Counted from the stretch's first letter, positions 27,270 through 36,748 are shown. The stretch: DNA of 64,000 nucleotides from an uncultured Anaerolineae bacterium (GCA_903875215.1 CAIQVH010000030.1:1-64000); one strand, 5' to 3'. Notes: a model not told the origin generated them from the sequence alone. Numbers and translations are program-made.

Positions 27270-29471
27270 ATGACAGTTAAAACCGTTTTTCGTAATTTTC
27301 TTTCGCTGGTCCTGCTGGCCGGATTGCTTCTCTCCGAGACTGGCACAGCTTTCGCCCAGGGATATGTTTCTGGAGACCTGGTTACCTTTGACCAGTTGCA
27401 GGTTGGCGATATCTCTCTGAAAGGGCCACTGGAAGCTGAGTCGCTGCGCTTCACCCTGCCGGCCAATTGGGCGCTGACCTCCGGCGCAGAAATGCACCTG
27501 AACATGAGCGTTTTCGCCGGGGATGCCGTGGACAATGCCCCGGGGAGCGTCCGCCCGGTGTCAGGATTCCTCTCCATCCGCGTCAACTCTACCTGGGTGC
27601 AGACCATCACCCTCGACCATACCGGCGATTACTCGCTGGTGATTCCCATTCCGTCCGATGCCTGGCTGACCACGCCTCGCAATGCCCGCCAGACAATCCG
27701 CTTCTCGTTGGAAAGTGCCCAAAGCTGCGACATGATCATGGCGGCCCTCTCGCGCGGCATCTTTACCGGCCTGAATACCCTGATTCACCCAACCTCCTTC
27801 CTGGTTCTGCCGCATACCGAAGATGCTGAAATTCCGTTGGATTTGAAGCTCTTCCCTTATCCGCTCTACCAAAAAACTTTCATCCCAGATCACGCCGTGC
27901 TGGTCATGCCGCAACAGCCCAGCGAGATGGAATTACAGGCTGCCATTACCACGGCGAGCGCGCTTGGATATTTGACGCAGAAAAATCTGCTCACCACTTT
28001 TGTGACTGCCGACAAGTTGGATCCTGTCGCACTCAATGAATCCAACGTGGTCTTTGTAGGCAAGCCGGAGGCCTTCCCGGCGGCATTGGAGGCCAGCTGG
28101 CCAGTGACACCTGTCAATGGGGCCTTCCCCTTCCAACAGATTGAGCAGGATGACGGTGTCATTCAGCTGGCCGTTTCACCGCGCAATCCGGCCCGGGCCT
28201 GGCTGATGGTCAGCGGCAAGACCGATGCCGGGGTTTTGAAAGCCGCCCAGGCACTGGGTGGCGCCATTCAGCCTGTCTCCCGGCCCGATCTCGCCATTGT
28301 AGCCAATGTAAGCCCGCAAACCGTTAATCTGCCCCGCGCAGACGTCACTTTTGCCGACCTGGGATACAGCGACCAGACCTTCATTGGCTACAACGATTTT
28401 GTTTTTGATTACTGGTTCGATGTTCCGCTCGATACCCAGGTTTCGAATGGCGCCTACCTCGATCTGATCTACAGTAATTCATCCCTGTTGAATTTTGAAG
28501 AAGTCAGCCTGACGTTTAAGTTGAACGACCAGTTCATCGGCGGGCTGCGCTTCAATGAAAGGACCAACAACTCGACCCAATTCCGTTTCAATATCCCCAA
28601 TGGCGCGTTTAAGAGCGGCAGCAACCTGGTCAGCCTGGTGGTCTCGCTAAAAGGCGCCACGCCATGCGTCCGCAACGACGATGTCTGGGCGGCGGTTTCT
28701 TCTCTCTCGACGCTGCATATCCCGGTTGAGCCGGTGCCTGCCGATTCGCTGCCTGACTTTCAGTTTGTTTCGTACCCCAAGCGGATTTTCCCCTTCCACA
28801 GCAATACCGCTTTTGTTCTCGCGCAGGATGATCCCGCCAGCTGGACAGCCGCTGCCCGCCTGGCTTTCCACATGGGCGGATACCGGCGCGGGCCGTTCAT
28901 CAATCCCGATGTGGTCACTTCTACGTCTCTGACCGAGGCCATGCGCCAGCAAAAAGACCTGGTGCTGGTAGGCCGCGCCTCCACGCTGCCGGTTTTGCAG
29001 GATATCGCCGCCCGTATGCCAGCGCCTTTTGCGCCGGGGGTGGATGAAGTCGCCGACAGCGCGGGGCAGGTCGCCTTCCGCGTTTCCGCCGATAGCGATC
29101 TCGGGTATCTGGAGGTTTTCCCCTCGCCCTGGAACCCCAGGCGCGCGGTCTTGCTGGTTGCCGGGAACAGCACGAACGGCCTGGAATCAGCCATTTCAGC
29201 CATTACCGATACCGACCGGTTGATTTACACGGACCTGATCGGCAACTTTGCCGTGGTGGCCGGCCTGCAGTTGAGTTCCCGCCTCTTGGAGATTCAACAA
29301 CCCGAAACCGTCCTGCCCGCCTCCGGGCAATCCGCCGCTTTGCCGGATGCCCAGACCCAGCAGGCCCAGCCCTTCAGTCTCGACCTGGTCACCGTCGGGA
29401 TCATCCTGGTAGTGATCGTGGTGATGCTGATGGTGGTCTACTGGTTGATCAAACGCCAGGGCGGGAATTAA
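27270..29471 (+). CDS. BcsB-like cellulose synthase regulatory subunit family protein
   Basis: A 733-residue extracytoplasmic protein with a signal peptide (about 1-30, cut near TAFAQG), repeated BcsB-type carbohydrate-binding/flavodoxin-like modules (LRFTLPANWAL, LSIRVNSTWVQTI, later LDLIYSNSSLLN and a second NDQFIGG segment) and one C-terminal membrane anchor at about 703-725. AAGGGATG precedes the start. BcsB normally pairs with the membrane synthase BcsA; no BcsA-like processive synthase is present nearby. It probably guides the exported polymer across the envelope. Confidence 0.82.
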   Translation: MTVKTVFRNFLSLVLLAGLLLSETGTAFAQGYVSGDLVTFDQLQVGDISLKGPLEAESLRFTLPANWALTSGAEMHLNMSVFAGDAVDNAPGSVRPVSGFLSIRVNSTWVQTITLDHTGDYSLVIPIPSDAWLTTPRNARQTIRFSLESAQSCDMIMAALSRGIFTGLNTLIHPTSFLVLPHTEDAEIPLDLKLFPYPLYQKTFIPDHAVLVMPQQPSEMELQAAITTASALGYLTQKNLLTTFVTADKLDPVALNESNVVFVGKPEAFPAALEASWPVTPVNGAFPFQQIEQDDGVIQLAVSPRNPARAWLMVSGKTDAGVLKAAQALGGAIQPVSRPDLAIVANVSPQTVNLPRADVTFADLGYSDQTFIGYNDFVFDYWFDVPLDTQVSNGAYLDLIYSNSSLLNFEEVSLTFKLNDQFIGGLRFNERTNNSTQFRFNIPNGAFKSGSNLVSLVVSLKGATPCVRNDDVWAAVSSLSTLHIPVEPVPADSLPDFQFVSYPKRIFPFHSNTAFVLAQDDPASWTAAARLAFHMGGYRRGPFINPDVVTSTSLTEAMRQQKDLVLVGRASTLPVLQDIAARMPAPFAPGVDEVADSAGQVAFRVSADSDLGYLEVFPSPWNPRRAVLLVAGNSTNGLESAISAITDTDRLIYTDLIGNFAVVAGLQLSSRLLEIQQPETVLPASGQSAALPDAQTQQAQPFSLDLVTVGIILVVIVVMLMVVYWLIKRQGGN

Positions 29472-29507
29472 CCGCCCGCGTCCTGATCGCCTGGCGTTGT
29501 GAAGCGC

Positions 29508-29553
29508 AGCGTGGCGTTTTGGCCCCAGCGGGCTGGAGCGCCACGCTGTTTTT
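29508..29553 (+). terminator. Hairpin terminator after the polysaccharide locus
   Basis: AGCGTGGCG at 29508-29516 pairs with CGCCACGCT at 29539-29547, with inner CCAG/CTGG pairs, and is followed by GTTTTT. It lies 37 bases after the BcsB-like stop codon and marks the end of the 15.2-29.5 kb transcript. Confidence 0.75.
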
Positions 29554-29679
29554 AATCTTGCGGCGGGAGTTCGACGCACCCTCCAGCAGAAACGACCAGG
29601 CCAGGCCATTTTGGCCGATTTACTGTACAATGTCCCTGCATTCGCCCATCCCGCCTCGCTGATTCAGGAGTTCCCCACC

Positions 29680-29787
29680 ATGCAAAAATCGCAAGCGGCC
29701 CCGCTCCTCACCCCGTTGACCTGGTTCGTGCTCTCGCTGCTGCCACTGTTGTCGATCCACCGCTCCGAAAGTTCCCGCCAGCCATGA
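29680..29787 (+). CDS. 35-residue membrane-type peptide, translationally coupled to GH127
   Basis: The small frame starts at an ATG nine bases after CAGGAG and encodes a peptide with one hydrophobic stretch (PLTWFVLSLLPLLS, residues 12-25) and a polar tail. Its stop codon overlaps the start of the GH127 gene as ATGA, while that gene has no ribosome site of its own. Either a coupling leader peptide or a small membrane protein; no family recognised. Confidence 0.5.
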   Translation: MQKSQAAPLLTPLTWFVLSLLPLLSIHRSESSRQP

Positions 29788-31730
29788 ACACGTTCCCCCG
29801 CCTGACCTCCGGCTTTTGGCACACACGGCTGAAAATGAACGCTCGCGAAGCAATTTTCTACCAGTGGCAACAACTGGAAATCTCCGGCTGCCTGGATAAC
29901 TTCCGCATTGCCTGCCGCCAGAAGGAAGGCTTCCGCGAAGGCTACTTCTTCGCCGATTCGGACGCCTACAAATGGCTGGAAGCCGCCGCCCGCATCCTGG
30001 CCCTCGAGCCGGATGCGCGCCTCGATGGCCTGATCGACGACCTGGTCGGCCTGCTCGAAGCGGTACAGGAACCGGATGGCTACCTCTACACCTACAATCA
30101 GATCCACTTCCCTGGCCAGCGCTGGGTGAACCTGCAAATTGAACACGAGTTTTACTGTCTCGGCCACCTGATCGAAGCCGGCATCGCCCACCACCTTGCC
30201 ACCGGCAGCCAACGCCTGCTCGATCTTGTCCGCCGCGCCGCCGATTTGCTGGTCCGCGACTTCATGAACGCCACCCCCGCCCAGACAGACGGCCACGAAG
30301 AAATTGAACTGGCCCTGCTGCGCCTCTACCGCCACACCGCCCACCCCGAATACCTCGAACTGGCCCGCCGCCTGCTCGAACGCCGCGGACGGATCCCGCT
30401 CTTCCCGCTCCACATCCTGAAAGAATTCAACCGCTACCAAAAGCGCGCCGCCGCAGTAAAAGCGCAGCGCGCCGCCTATCTGGCCACCCACCCCGAACAC
30501 GCCGCCTTCCAACTCCCCGCCGATAACCCCTCCAAACAGCCTCCCTTCGCCAGTCTGCGCCGCTCCCTAGACCAGTTGAGCGGCAAATACTTCCAGCAAA
30601 ACCTGCCCATCCGCCAGCAGAAGATCCCGGTTGGGCACAGCGTCCGCTTTGGCTACCTTCAGACCGCGGTTGCCATGCTCCTGCGCGAAACCGGCGACGC
30701 CAGCCTGCTTGCCCCGCTCGAGGCGGCCTGGCAACACATGGTCACGCGCCGCATGTACGTCACCGGCGGCTTGGGCGCTTTGCCTTTTACCGAAGGCTTT
30801 GGCCGCGATTACGAACTCGACCCGGAATATGCCTACACCGAAACCTGCGCCGCCCTGGCCAGCCTGTTCTGGAACCGCGAAATGGCCCTGCACACCCGCC
30901 AGCCGCGCTACGATGACCTGTTCGAGTGGCAGTTATACAACGCCGCCTCAGTGGGCATTGGGCTGGATGGGCGCTCCTACTTCTACAACAACCCGCTCAC
31001 CTGTCGCGGCGGCATTACCCGCGCCGGGTGGTACAGCGTGCCCTGCTGTCCCAGCAACCTTTCGCGCACCTGGGCCTGGCTCGCTCAGGATGTGTTTGAT
31101 CTGGAACCCGGTCACCTGTGGGTGCGGCAATATCTTAGCAGCCGCTGGCAGGTTCCCGGCGGAGAAATCCAGCTCGAAGCCGATCTGCCCTGGCAGGGTG
31201 GCGTGAGCTTCCACTTCAACCTGACGCGCGACTTCCCCGTCACCCTGCATTTGCGGATTCCTGCCTGGGCTTCGGCTTTCACCCTGACGTTAAACGGAAC
31301 CCCGCTCGAGCCGGATATGCTCACCCCCCAGCCGGATTCTTCCCTCAGCGCCTGCGGAGTCAACCCCGCCGCCGCCCGTTCTGCCAGTCTCACCCGCGCC
31401 TGGGCGCCCGGCGACCGGCTGGAACTGACCTTCGAAATGCCCATTCGCCTGCTGCGGCAGGATGCGCGCCTGCCTGGCTGCGGCGGACAGGTGGCGCTGG
31501 CGCGCGGCCCGCTGGTCTACTGCCTAGAAAGCCTGGATAACCCCGGCCTCGATCTGTTCAACCTGGAGCTTGATCTGGCTTCTCCGCGCGCGCTGCCAGC
31601 CCCCGCCCAACCCGGCGGTGGAGTTCAGATCAGCGCTCGCACCCGCACCGGCCAGCCGCTGACCTTTCTCCCTTACCTGGCCTGGGGCAATCGCGGCCCT
31701 TCGCAGATGACTGTTTTTCTCAAGGCCTGA
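29784..31730 (+). CDS. GH127-family glycoside hydrolase (beta-L-arabinofuranosidase type)
   Basis: A 648-residue cytoplasmic (alpha/alpha)6-barrel enzyme. The zinc and nucleophile set matches HypBA1-type enzymes: E353-x-C355 (TETC) and C421-C422 (VPCCPSN), where C421 corresponds to the nucleophilic cysteine. SGFW near residue 10 and EHEFYCLGHLIEAG are further family marks. There is no signal peptide, so it acts on imported oligosaccharides. Expression may depend on coupling to the 35-residue frame in front of it. Substrate could also be another furanoside of the GH127/146 group. Confidence 0.9.
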   Translation: MNTFPRLTSGFWHTRLKMNAREAIFYQWQQLEISGCLDNFRIACRQKEGFREGYFFADSDAYKWLEAAARILALEPDARLDGLIDDLVGLLEAVQEPDGYLYTYNQIHFPGQRWVNLQIEHEFYCLGHLIEAGIAHHLATGSQRLLDLVRRAADLLVRDFMNATPAQTDGHEEIELALLRLYRHTAHPEYLELARRLLERRGRIPLFPLHILKEFNRYQKRAAAVKAQRAAYLATHPEHAAFQLPADNPSKQPPFASLRRSLDQLSGKYFQQNLPIRQQKIPVGHSVRFGYLQTAVAMLLRETGDASLLAPLEAAWQHMVTRRMYVTGGLGALPFTEGFGRDYELDPEYAYTETCAALASLFWNREMALHTRQPRYDDLFEWQLYNAASVGIGLDGRSYFYNNPLTCRGGITRAGWYSVPCCPSNLSRTWAWLAQDVFDLEPGHLWVRQYLSSRWQVPGGEIQLEADLPWQGGVSFHFNLTRDFPVTLHLRIPAWASAFTLTLNGTPLEPDMLTPQPDSSLSACGVNPAAARSASLTRAWAPGDRLELTFEMPIRLLRQDARLPGCGGQVALARGPLVYCLESLDNPGLDLFNLELDLASPRALPAPAQPGGGVQISARTRTGQPLTFLPYLAWGNRGPSQMTVFLKA

Positions 31731-31776
31731 AAGCCCGCGTTTGCGGTAAAGTTCGGTGCCGCAGGTGGAACGACGG

Positions 31777-32745
31777 TCATGGGCAGGTGGCGCGCCAGGC
31801 AGTCAGGTCGCGCTCTTTCAGGATCATGCTCAGATTCAGATCGGCGGCCAGTTTGCAGGCCGAGACGAAGTTGATTTCCATATCGGTATATTCAGCGGCC
31901 AGGACGGGTTTTCCGGCGGCCAGGTAGGGCTGCATCTGCTCGCACCAGCCGTAGGCAAAGCAATCTTCCGTAATGGCAAAATCATACACTCCCACCAGGG
32001 CCGGGGTCTGGTGGGGGGCGTTTTTCTGGCCGATAGCCAGGCCGCGGGCGTGGGCTTCCTCTGCCAGCCAGAGCGCGAAGCGGGTTTCATCTGCGGCCAG
32101 TAGCGGGAAGCCAGTGCCGTTCTCCACCACTTCCAGGTTATCGGGTTCCAGGCCATCAAACCCTTTTTGCTGGCAGAGATCCAGGCGGGCCCGCAGGATG
32201 GGCGCCAGCTTGTCAATCTGGCGGATATCGAGCCAGCGTTCATCCGGCCAGACGTCCATTGTTTGCCCCAGCACTTCGCGTGGAAACAGGCCGGCATCGG
32301 GCCGCCAGTTTTCCCACGACCCTGCCGAGATGTAGCAGATGACCCTGGCGCCCTGGCTGTGCAGGGCGTCGAGAATGGTTTGGTCAACATATAGATCCAC
32401 GTCGTAGACATCCGCGGCCAGGGAGAGATTGATGTCATCATCGCCAATCTGCCATTGCCAGGTCAGGCCGGGGGCGGGCTGCCACCAGTTGGGCGGTGTG
32501 GCGGAGGGTTGGGGGGTGGATGCCAGAGTCGGGGTAAGGGTGGTCGTATCCAGTGACGTGAGTGTGGGGGAGGGGATCTCCCACGCCACGACAGGTGATG
32601 CGGTGGCAGGCGGGGCTGCGTGTCCACAGGCCGAAACGGCCAGGGTTGCACCAATCACCAGCAGGCGCAGGAAAATGCGGGGGCGGTTGACCTTGCTGGT
32701 GCGGGTGACGAGCCGTGGGGCGGGGCGGAAGTTTTTGAGAAGCAT
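31777..32745 (-). CDS. GH114-like lipoprotein (endo-alpha-1,4-polygalactosaminidase family)
   Basis: A 322-residue protein with a long basic N-terminus, hydrophobic stretch and lipobox ending at C40 (AVSAC). After a Thr/Pro-rich linker the TIM-barrel domain starts with WQWQIGD and includes VICYISAGSWENWRPD and KGFDGLEPDNLEV, whose acidic residues are the likely catalytic pair of GH114. Known members cleave galactosaminogalactan. It faces the GH127 gene convergently, and could process the organism's own extracellular amino-sugar polymer. The start could be a few codons downstream, as no clear ribosome site is visible. Confidence 0.82.
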   Translation of the reverse strand: MLLKNFRPAPRLVTRTSKVNRPRIFLRLLVIGATLAVSACGHAAPPATASPVVAWEIPSPTLTSLDTTTLTPTLASTPQPSATPPNWWQPAPGLTWQWQIGDDDINLSLAADVYDVDLYVDQTILDALHSQGARVICYISAGSWENWRPDAGLFPREVLGQTMDVWPDERWLDIRQIDKLAPILRARLDLCQQKGFDGLEPDNLEVVENGTGFPLLAADETRFALWLAEEAHARGLAIGQKNAPHQTPALVGVYDFAITEDCFAYGWCEQMQPYLAAGKPVLAAEYTDMEINFVSACKLAADLNLSMILKERDLTAWRATCP

Positions 32746-32794
32746 GGGATTGGGTCATGGCAGAGGAGCGGCAGGGCTGAATGGAAATTCAGTT

Positions 32795-32815
32795 CACAAT
32801 CTTAGCGTGATTGTG
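32795..32815. promoter_or_regulatory. 21-bp inverted repeat between divergent genes
   Basis: CACAATC (32795-32801) and GATTGTG (32809-32815) are perfect inverted arms around seven bases, in the region between the GH114 gene (minus) and the HD-GYP gene (plus). It could be an operator for one or both genes. No promoter could be placed with confidence around it. Confidence 0.35.
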
Positions 32816-32948
32816 TCCGATGTCAAGGAAATGGGCGCTGGCTGGGCTGCCGCCTGGCGAATGGCAGAATGAATTCTTTTTTTTACCCTGTCCCTTATTG
32901 CCAAGTAAAGATAAAATATTCCGACAAATTTTCTCTAGAAGGATGTTT

Positions 32949-34178
32949 ATGCCTGGTGGAGTAATCCTGTTAGCTGAAGATAATCGTTTCAACCGCCTGC
33001 GGATTTCACAGCAATTGGAGAAGCAGGGACACGCGGTGGAGCAGGTTGCAAACGGGCAGGAAGCGCTGGACCTTTTGCGCACCCGGCCGTTTGATTTGCT
33101 GCTGCTCGATATCGTCATGCCCGTGCTGGATGGCTACCAGGTGCTAGCGCAGCTGAAGGCTGACGCCAGCCTGCGCACTCTGCCCGTGATCGTGATTTCG
33201 GCCGTAGAAGAAATGGACAGCGTGGTGCGCTGCATCAGCATGGGCGCCGATGATTACCTGCCCAAAACCTTCGATGGGATTTTGCTGCGCGCCCGTATTG
33301 AAGCCTGTCTCGAAAAAAAACGCCTGCACGACCAGGAAATCTCTTATCTGGCCCAGATCAGCAGCGAAAAAAAACGGGCAGATGACCTGCTGGTGGAATT
33401 GAACCGCCAGAATGCCCACCTGGCAGAGCTGGTAAAAGAGCAGGTGGCTGAAATCTCCAATTCACAGCTGGCCACGATTGTTGCGCTGGCCAAGCTGGCT
33501 GAATCGCGCGATGATACCACCGGCAAACACATTGAGCGCACCCAAACCTTTTGCAAGATCCTCGCCAGCCGGATGCATATTGACCCGCGCTTTTCCGGCC
33601 AGATCGATGATGAGTTTGTCATATCTATTTTTAATGCTGCGCCTTTGCATGATATTGGCAAGGTGGGCATTCCAGATCACATCCTGCTCAAGCCCGGAAA
33701 ACTGACCCCGGCCGAGTTTGAAGTCATGAAGCAGCATGCCTGGCTTGGCGCAAATACGCTCCAGATTGCGCAGAGACTGTATCCGCGCAATGCCTTGATC
33801 AATATGGGCATTGAGATCACCTGCGCGCATCATGAACGGTGGGATGGACGTGGTTACCCGCTTGGCCTGGCGGGCGCGGAGATTCCCCTGGCGGCGCGTA
33901 TCATGGCGGTGGCGGATGTTTATGACGCGTTGTGTTCTGAACGGCCATATAAGCCGGCTTTCCCCCATGCCGAGGCGGTTCAGCTGATTTTGGAAGGCGC
34001 CGGCAGCCAGTTTGACCCGACGATTATTGCGTTGTTTGGGGAAGTGGAAGCTGAGTTTGCCCGGATCCGGGCAGAAATGGCCGAATCATCGTTCCGCACC
34101 CTGGGAGGCGTGAACAGCCTCCGGCTGCCGGAAAGCCTGCCCGGCCAGGCGCAAAATCTGGATGTCAGTGCGGGGTGA
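32949..34178 (+). CDS. Response regulator with HD-GYP c-di-GMP phosphodiesterase domain
   Basis: A 409-residue protein. Residues 1-125 are a receiver with phosphoacceptor D54 (LLLLDIVMP); a coiled coil (about 135-180) leads to an HD-GYP domain with HDIGKVGIPDH, the H-x-H pair further on and HHERWDGRGYP (the GYP motif). The domain hydrolyses c-di-GMP. AAGGA lies six bases before ATG 32949; the open frame further upstream lacks a ribosome site. No kinase gene is adjacent. Convergent with a GGDEF gene, so making and breaking enzymes stand side by side. Confidence 0.92.
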   Translation: MPGGVILLAEDNRFNRLRISQQLEKQGHAVEQVANGQEALDLLRTRPFDLLLLDIVMPVLDGYQVLAQLKADASLRTLPVIVISAVEEMDSVVRCISMGADDYLPKTFDGILLRARIEACLEKKRLHDQEISYLAQISSEKKRADDLLVELNRQNAHLAELVKEQVAEISNSQLATIVALAKLAESRDDTTGKHIERTQTFCKILASRMHIDPRFSGQIDDEFVISIFNAAPLHDIGKVGIPDHILLKPGKLTPAEFEVMKQHAWLGANTLQIAQRLYPRNALINMGIEITCAHHERWDGRGYPLGLAGAEIPLAARIMAVADVYDALCSERPYKPAFPHAEAVQLILEGAGSQFDPTIIALFGEVEAEFARIRAEMAESSFRTLGGVNSLRLPESLPGQAQNLDVSAG

Positions 34179-34211
34179 ATTTTGCGGTCTGGGGGAGGGG
34201 GGGATTTGCCT

Positions 34212-36305
34212 TCAGGCGTCGGATGTTTCTATACCGGTTGTAGGCTGCTGAAGCTCATCCCAGGCTGTGACGCAATTGCGGCCGTTATTTTTGGAGATGT
34301 ACAGGGCCTGGTCGGCCCTGGCGATGATTTCGTGCGCGGTGTTCCCGTGCTGGGGGTAGGTGGCGATGCCAAAAGACATGTAGACGCTCAATTTGCGGAT
34401 GTCCAGGTCGAGGGGGGCTTCGGCGCAGGCCTGACGGATTTCTTCGGCGCGTTGCTTGGCATCCTCCAGTGAGACGCCCGGCAGGGCCAGCAGGAATTCT
34501 TCGCCGCCGTAGCGGCAGGTCAGGTCTGATTCTCTGGCGCAGTTTTTGATGATTTGCGCCAGTTCGGTGATGACGATATCGCCAAATGGATGCCCGTAGG
34601 AGTCGTTGATTTTCTTGAAGTAGTCGATATCGGCGATGATCACGCTCAGGGGCGCGCCTTCGCGTTCGGCGCGGGAGAGTTCGCGCGGCAGGGTTTCATT
34701 CAGATAGCGGCGATTGTGCAGCCCGGTCAGCGGATCACGTATGGCCTGTTCTTTCAGTTTGCCCTGCAGTTGTTGAATTTTGTTCATCTGGGTTCTTAAT
34801 TCGTTATGGGCCTGAACCAGCGAGCGTTCGGCGTTTTTGCGGTCGGTGATATCGTGGATGATGGCAAAAATTACGGCGCGATTGCGCCAGGTGAAGGCGC
34901 CTGCCACCATTTCGATGGGCAGTTCGGTGCCGTCATTTTTATGGTGGTAGCGCAGTGAAAGGTAGGCCGTGGAGTTGGTTTGCAAGGCCCGGTGAATATT
35001 GGTCATGGTGTCAGTGGTTTCGGTGGAGAGGTCGAGCAGCGACAGGCCGTTGAAGATATCCCGGCGCTCGTAGCCGTACATCTGTAAAAAGGCATCGTTG
35101 GCGTCCAGAATGCGCAGGGTGTGCTGATCAAAGATGAGGATGGCGTAAAAGCCGTTTTCAAAAAGCGCGCGGTATTTACTTTCGCTGTCGCGCAGGCTTT
35201 TTTCAACTTCCCGCTCCTGGGAGACATCTTCCACGATGGAGGCGAACTGCCCGCGCTGCGGGGAAAAAGCGCGTATGCGCAGATGGCGGTTGGTGGTTAG
35301 GGAGTAGTTTTCCGTGTCCAGTGGCTGGCCGGTCAGGGCGACGTTGCCGAAGGTTTCGATCTGACTGGGGGTGATGTTTGGTGTGATTTCCCGCCCGGTT
35401 TTGCCAACCATATCAGCCGGGCGCAGGCCCATTTGGCGGCTGAAGGCGGAATTGGCTTCGAGTACGCGAAAATCGATCACCTGGCCGGAGGGGTTGGTGA
35501 TGATTTCGTTCAAGGAGAAGCCTTCCTGCATGTTTTCAAACAGCAGGCGGAAGCGGGTTTCGCTGGTTTTCAGGCTGGATTCCAACTGCCTGTGCACGCT
35601 GAGATTGTGGGCCATGATCACCACGCCCGCCATGCTGCCGCGCTCATCGCGCAGCACCTCCAACGAAAGTTCCACCGGGATGCGATGGCCATCCTTGTGC
35701 TGCAGGCGGGTTTCGCCTCGCCAGTTGACCAGTTCATCCAGTTTTTGCATCTTTTCGGCCAGGTTCGGTATTTCGTCATCATCGGGGCTGAGCAGCCGGG
35801 AGTGGTTCGCGCCGAGCAGTTCGGCAGCGCTCCAGCCAAACAATTTTTCGGCGGCCGTGTTCATGTAGGTGATGCGCAGTGCGCTGTCTGTGGCGAAGAT
35901 GGCGTCATTGATTGTGTCGAGTAGCCGGGCCTGGTAGGCCAGCCGGTCTGCATTTTTCTTTTGCTCGGTGACCTGTTGAAATATGATGACAAAGTGGTTG
36001 TGCTGCGGGCAGATTACGGAAAAGGCGATCCAGGCGTCGAGGGCTTCGAAATATCGTTCCAGGCTTTGGGGCTGGCCGGTTGTGGCCACCTGGACAAAGG
36101 TTTCAAACCAGTGCCGCCGGGTTTGGATGAAATCCGGGAAGATTTCGGTGACTTTTTTGCCGCTGACCTTGGACACGTTGAGGAGGGTTTCCATCAGTTG
36201 GTTGGCTTCCAGGCAGAGGATGTCACTGGCTTTGCCGTTTTCATACACAATCTCGCAATAGGCAAACCCCAACTGGGAATTGGTAATGATGGCGCGGAAT
36301 CCCAT
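34212..36305 (-). CDS. Multi-PAS diguanylate cyclase (GGDEF)
   Basis: A soluble signalling protein of about 697 residues with four PAS-type domains in a row followed by a GGDEF domain with intact RYGGEEF. IRDPLTGLHNRRYL opens the cyclase domain. The frame continues upstream to a TTG at 36506; I place the start at ATG 36305 (MGFRAIITN) because the first PAS begins there, but a short helix upstream (WLREKTDFQNLE) may also be coding. It converges on the HD-GYP gene with 33 bases between them. Confidence 0.85.
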   Translation of the reverse strand: MGFRAIITNSQLGFAYCEIVYENGKASDILCLEANQLMETLLNVSKVSGKKVTEIFPDFIQTRRHWFETFVQVATTGQPQSLERYFEALDAWIAFSVICPQHNHFVIIFQQVTEQKKNADRLAYQARLLDTINDAIFATDSALRITYMNTAAEKLFGWSAAELLGANHSRLLSPDDDEIPNLAEKMQKLDELVNWRGETRLQHKDGHRIPVELSLEVLRDERGSMAGVVIMAHNLSVHRQLESSLKTSETRFRLLFENMQEGFSLNEIITNPSGQVIDFRVLEANSAFSRQMGLRPADMVGKTGREITPNITPSQIETFGNVALTGQPLDTENYSLTTNRHLRIRAFSPQRGQFASIVEDVSQEREVEKSLRDSESKYRALFENGFYAILIFDQHTLRILDANDAFLQMYGYERRDIFNGLSLLDLSTETTDTMTNIHRALQTNSTAYLSLRYHHKNDGTELPIEMVAGAFTWRNRAVIFAIIHDITDRKNAERSLVQAHNELRTQMNKIQQLQGKLKEQAIRDPLTGLHNRRYLNETLPRELSRAEREGAPLSVIIADIDYFKKINDSYGHPFGDIVITELAQIIKNCARESDLTCRYGGEEFLLALPGVSLEDAKQRAEEIRQACAEAPLDLDIRKLSVYMSFGIATYPQHGNTAHEIIARADQALYISKNNGRNCVTAWDELQQPTTGIETSDA

Positions 36306-36599
36306 TTCCAGGTTCTGAAAGTCCGTTTTTTCGCGCAACCATGCGCGAGCCGCGCGGGTGCGGGCTTTACGGGGCAAGTATTTCGGGTGGGTTTTTTTTA
36401 AGCGGGGGGCCAATTTTCCCTCTGGCGGCGTGTGGCACGATAAAAATAAGGTTGGCAGGTTGGGAGGATAAGATGTATAAACGATTCTATTTTGCCATAC
36501 TGCCAAAATTTTTTCAAGATGCCCAGGCGGCAGGTTGGGTGAGAAATCTTTCTTATTTCAAATCTGAAAGGTGGAAGGCTCGTTGATTGACAAAGGTAA

Positions 36600-36690
36600 T
36601 AAAACTTACCACCAGGGCACGAAGGCACCAAGAATTTCTGTTTTTTCTTCAAAACTTCGTATTTTTGCGCCTTTGTGGTGAAAATATAAT
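36600..36690. repeat. CACCA/GGCACGAAG-type imperfect inverted repeat
   Basis: One side reads ACCACCAGGGCACGAAGGCACC, with nine-base period GGCACGAA/GGCACCAA; the other side (complement) reads CACCACAAAGGCGCAAAAATACG, giving a loose hairpin of about 90 bases. Similar CACCAC-AAGGCAC-AAG elements are scattered through many bacterial genomes. No coding sequence covers it. Together with flanking AT-richer sequence it fills the 36306-36751 gap. Confidence 0.45.
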
Positions 36691-36715
36691 ATTTGTCAGT
36701 CAACCAGGGTGGAAG

Positions 36716-36748
36716 GATAAAAAAAGGCCGGATGTTCGCCGGCCTTTG
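36716..36748 (-). terminator. Rho-independent terminator of the CpXC gene
   Basis: On the minus strand AAAGGCCGG pairs with CCGGCCTTT around a seven-base loop and is followed by TTTTTTTAT. It begins four bases after the CpXC stop codon. Confidence 0.88.

Noticed and set aside
34212-36506. Start of the multi-PAS GGDEF gene at the TTG 36506
   Set aside because: The TTG has no ribosome site and the first 50 residues are low-complexity; ATG 36305 coincides with the beginning of the PAS domain.
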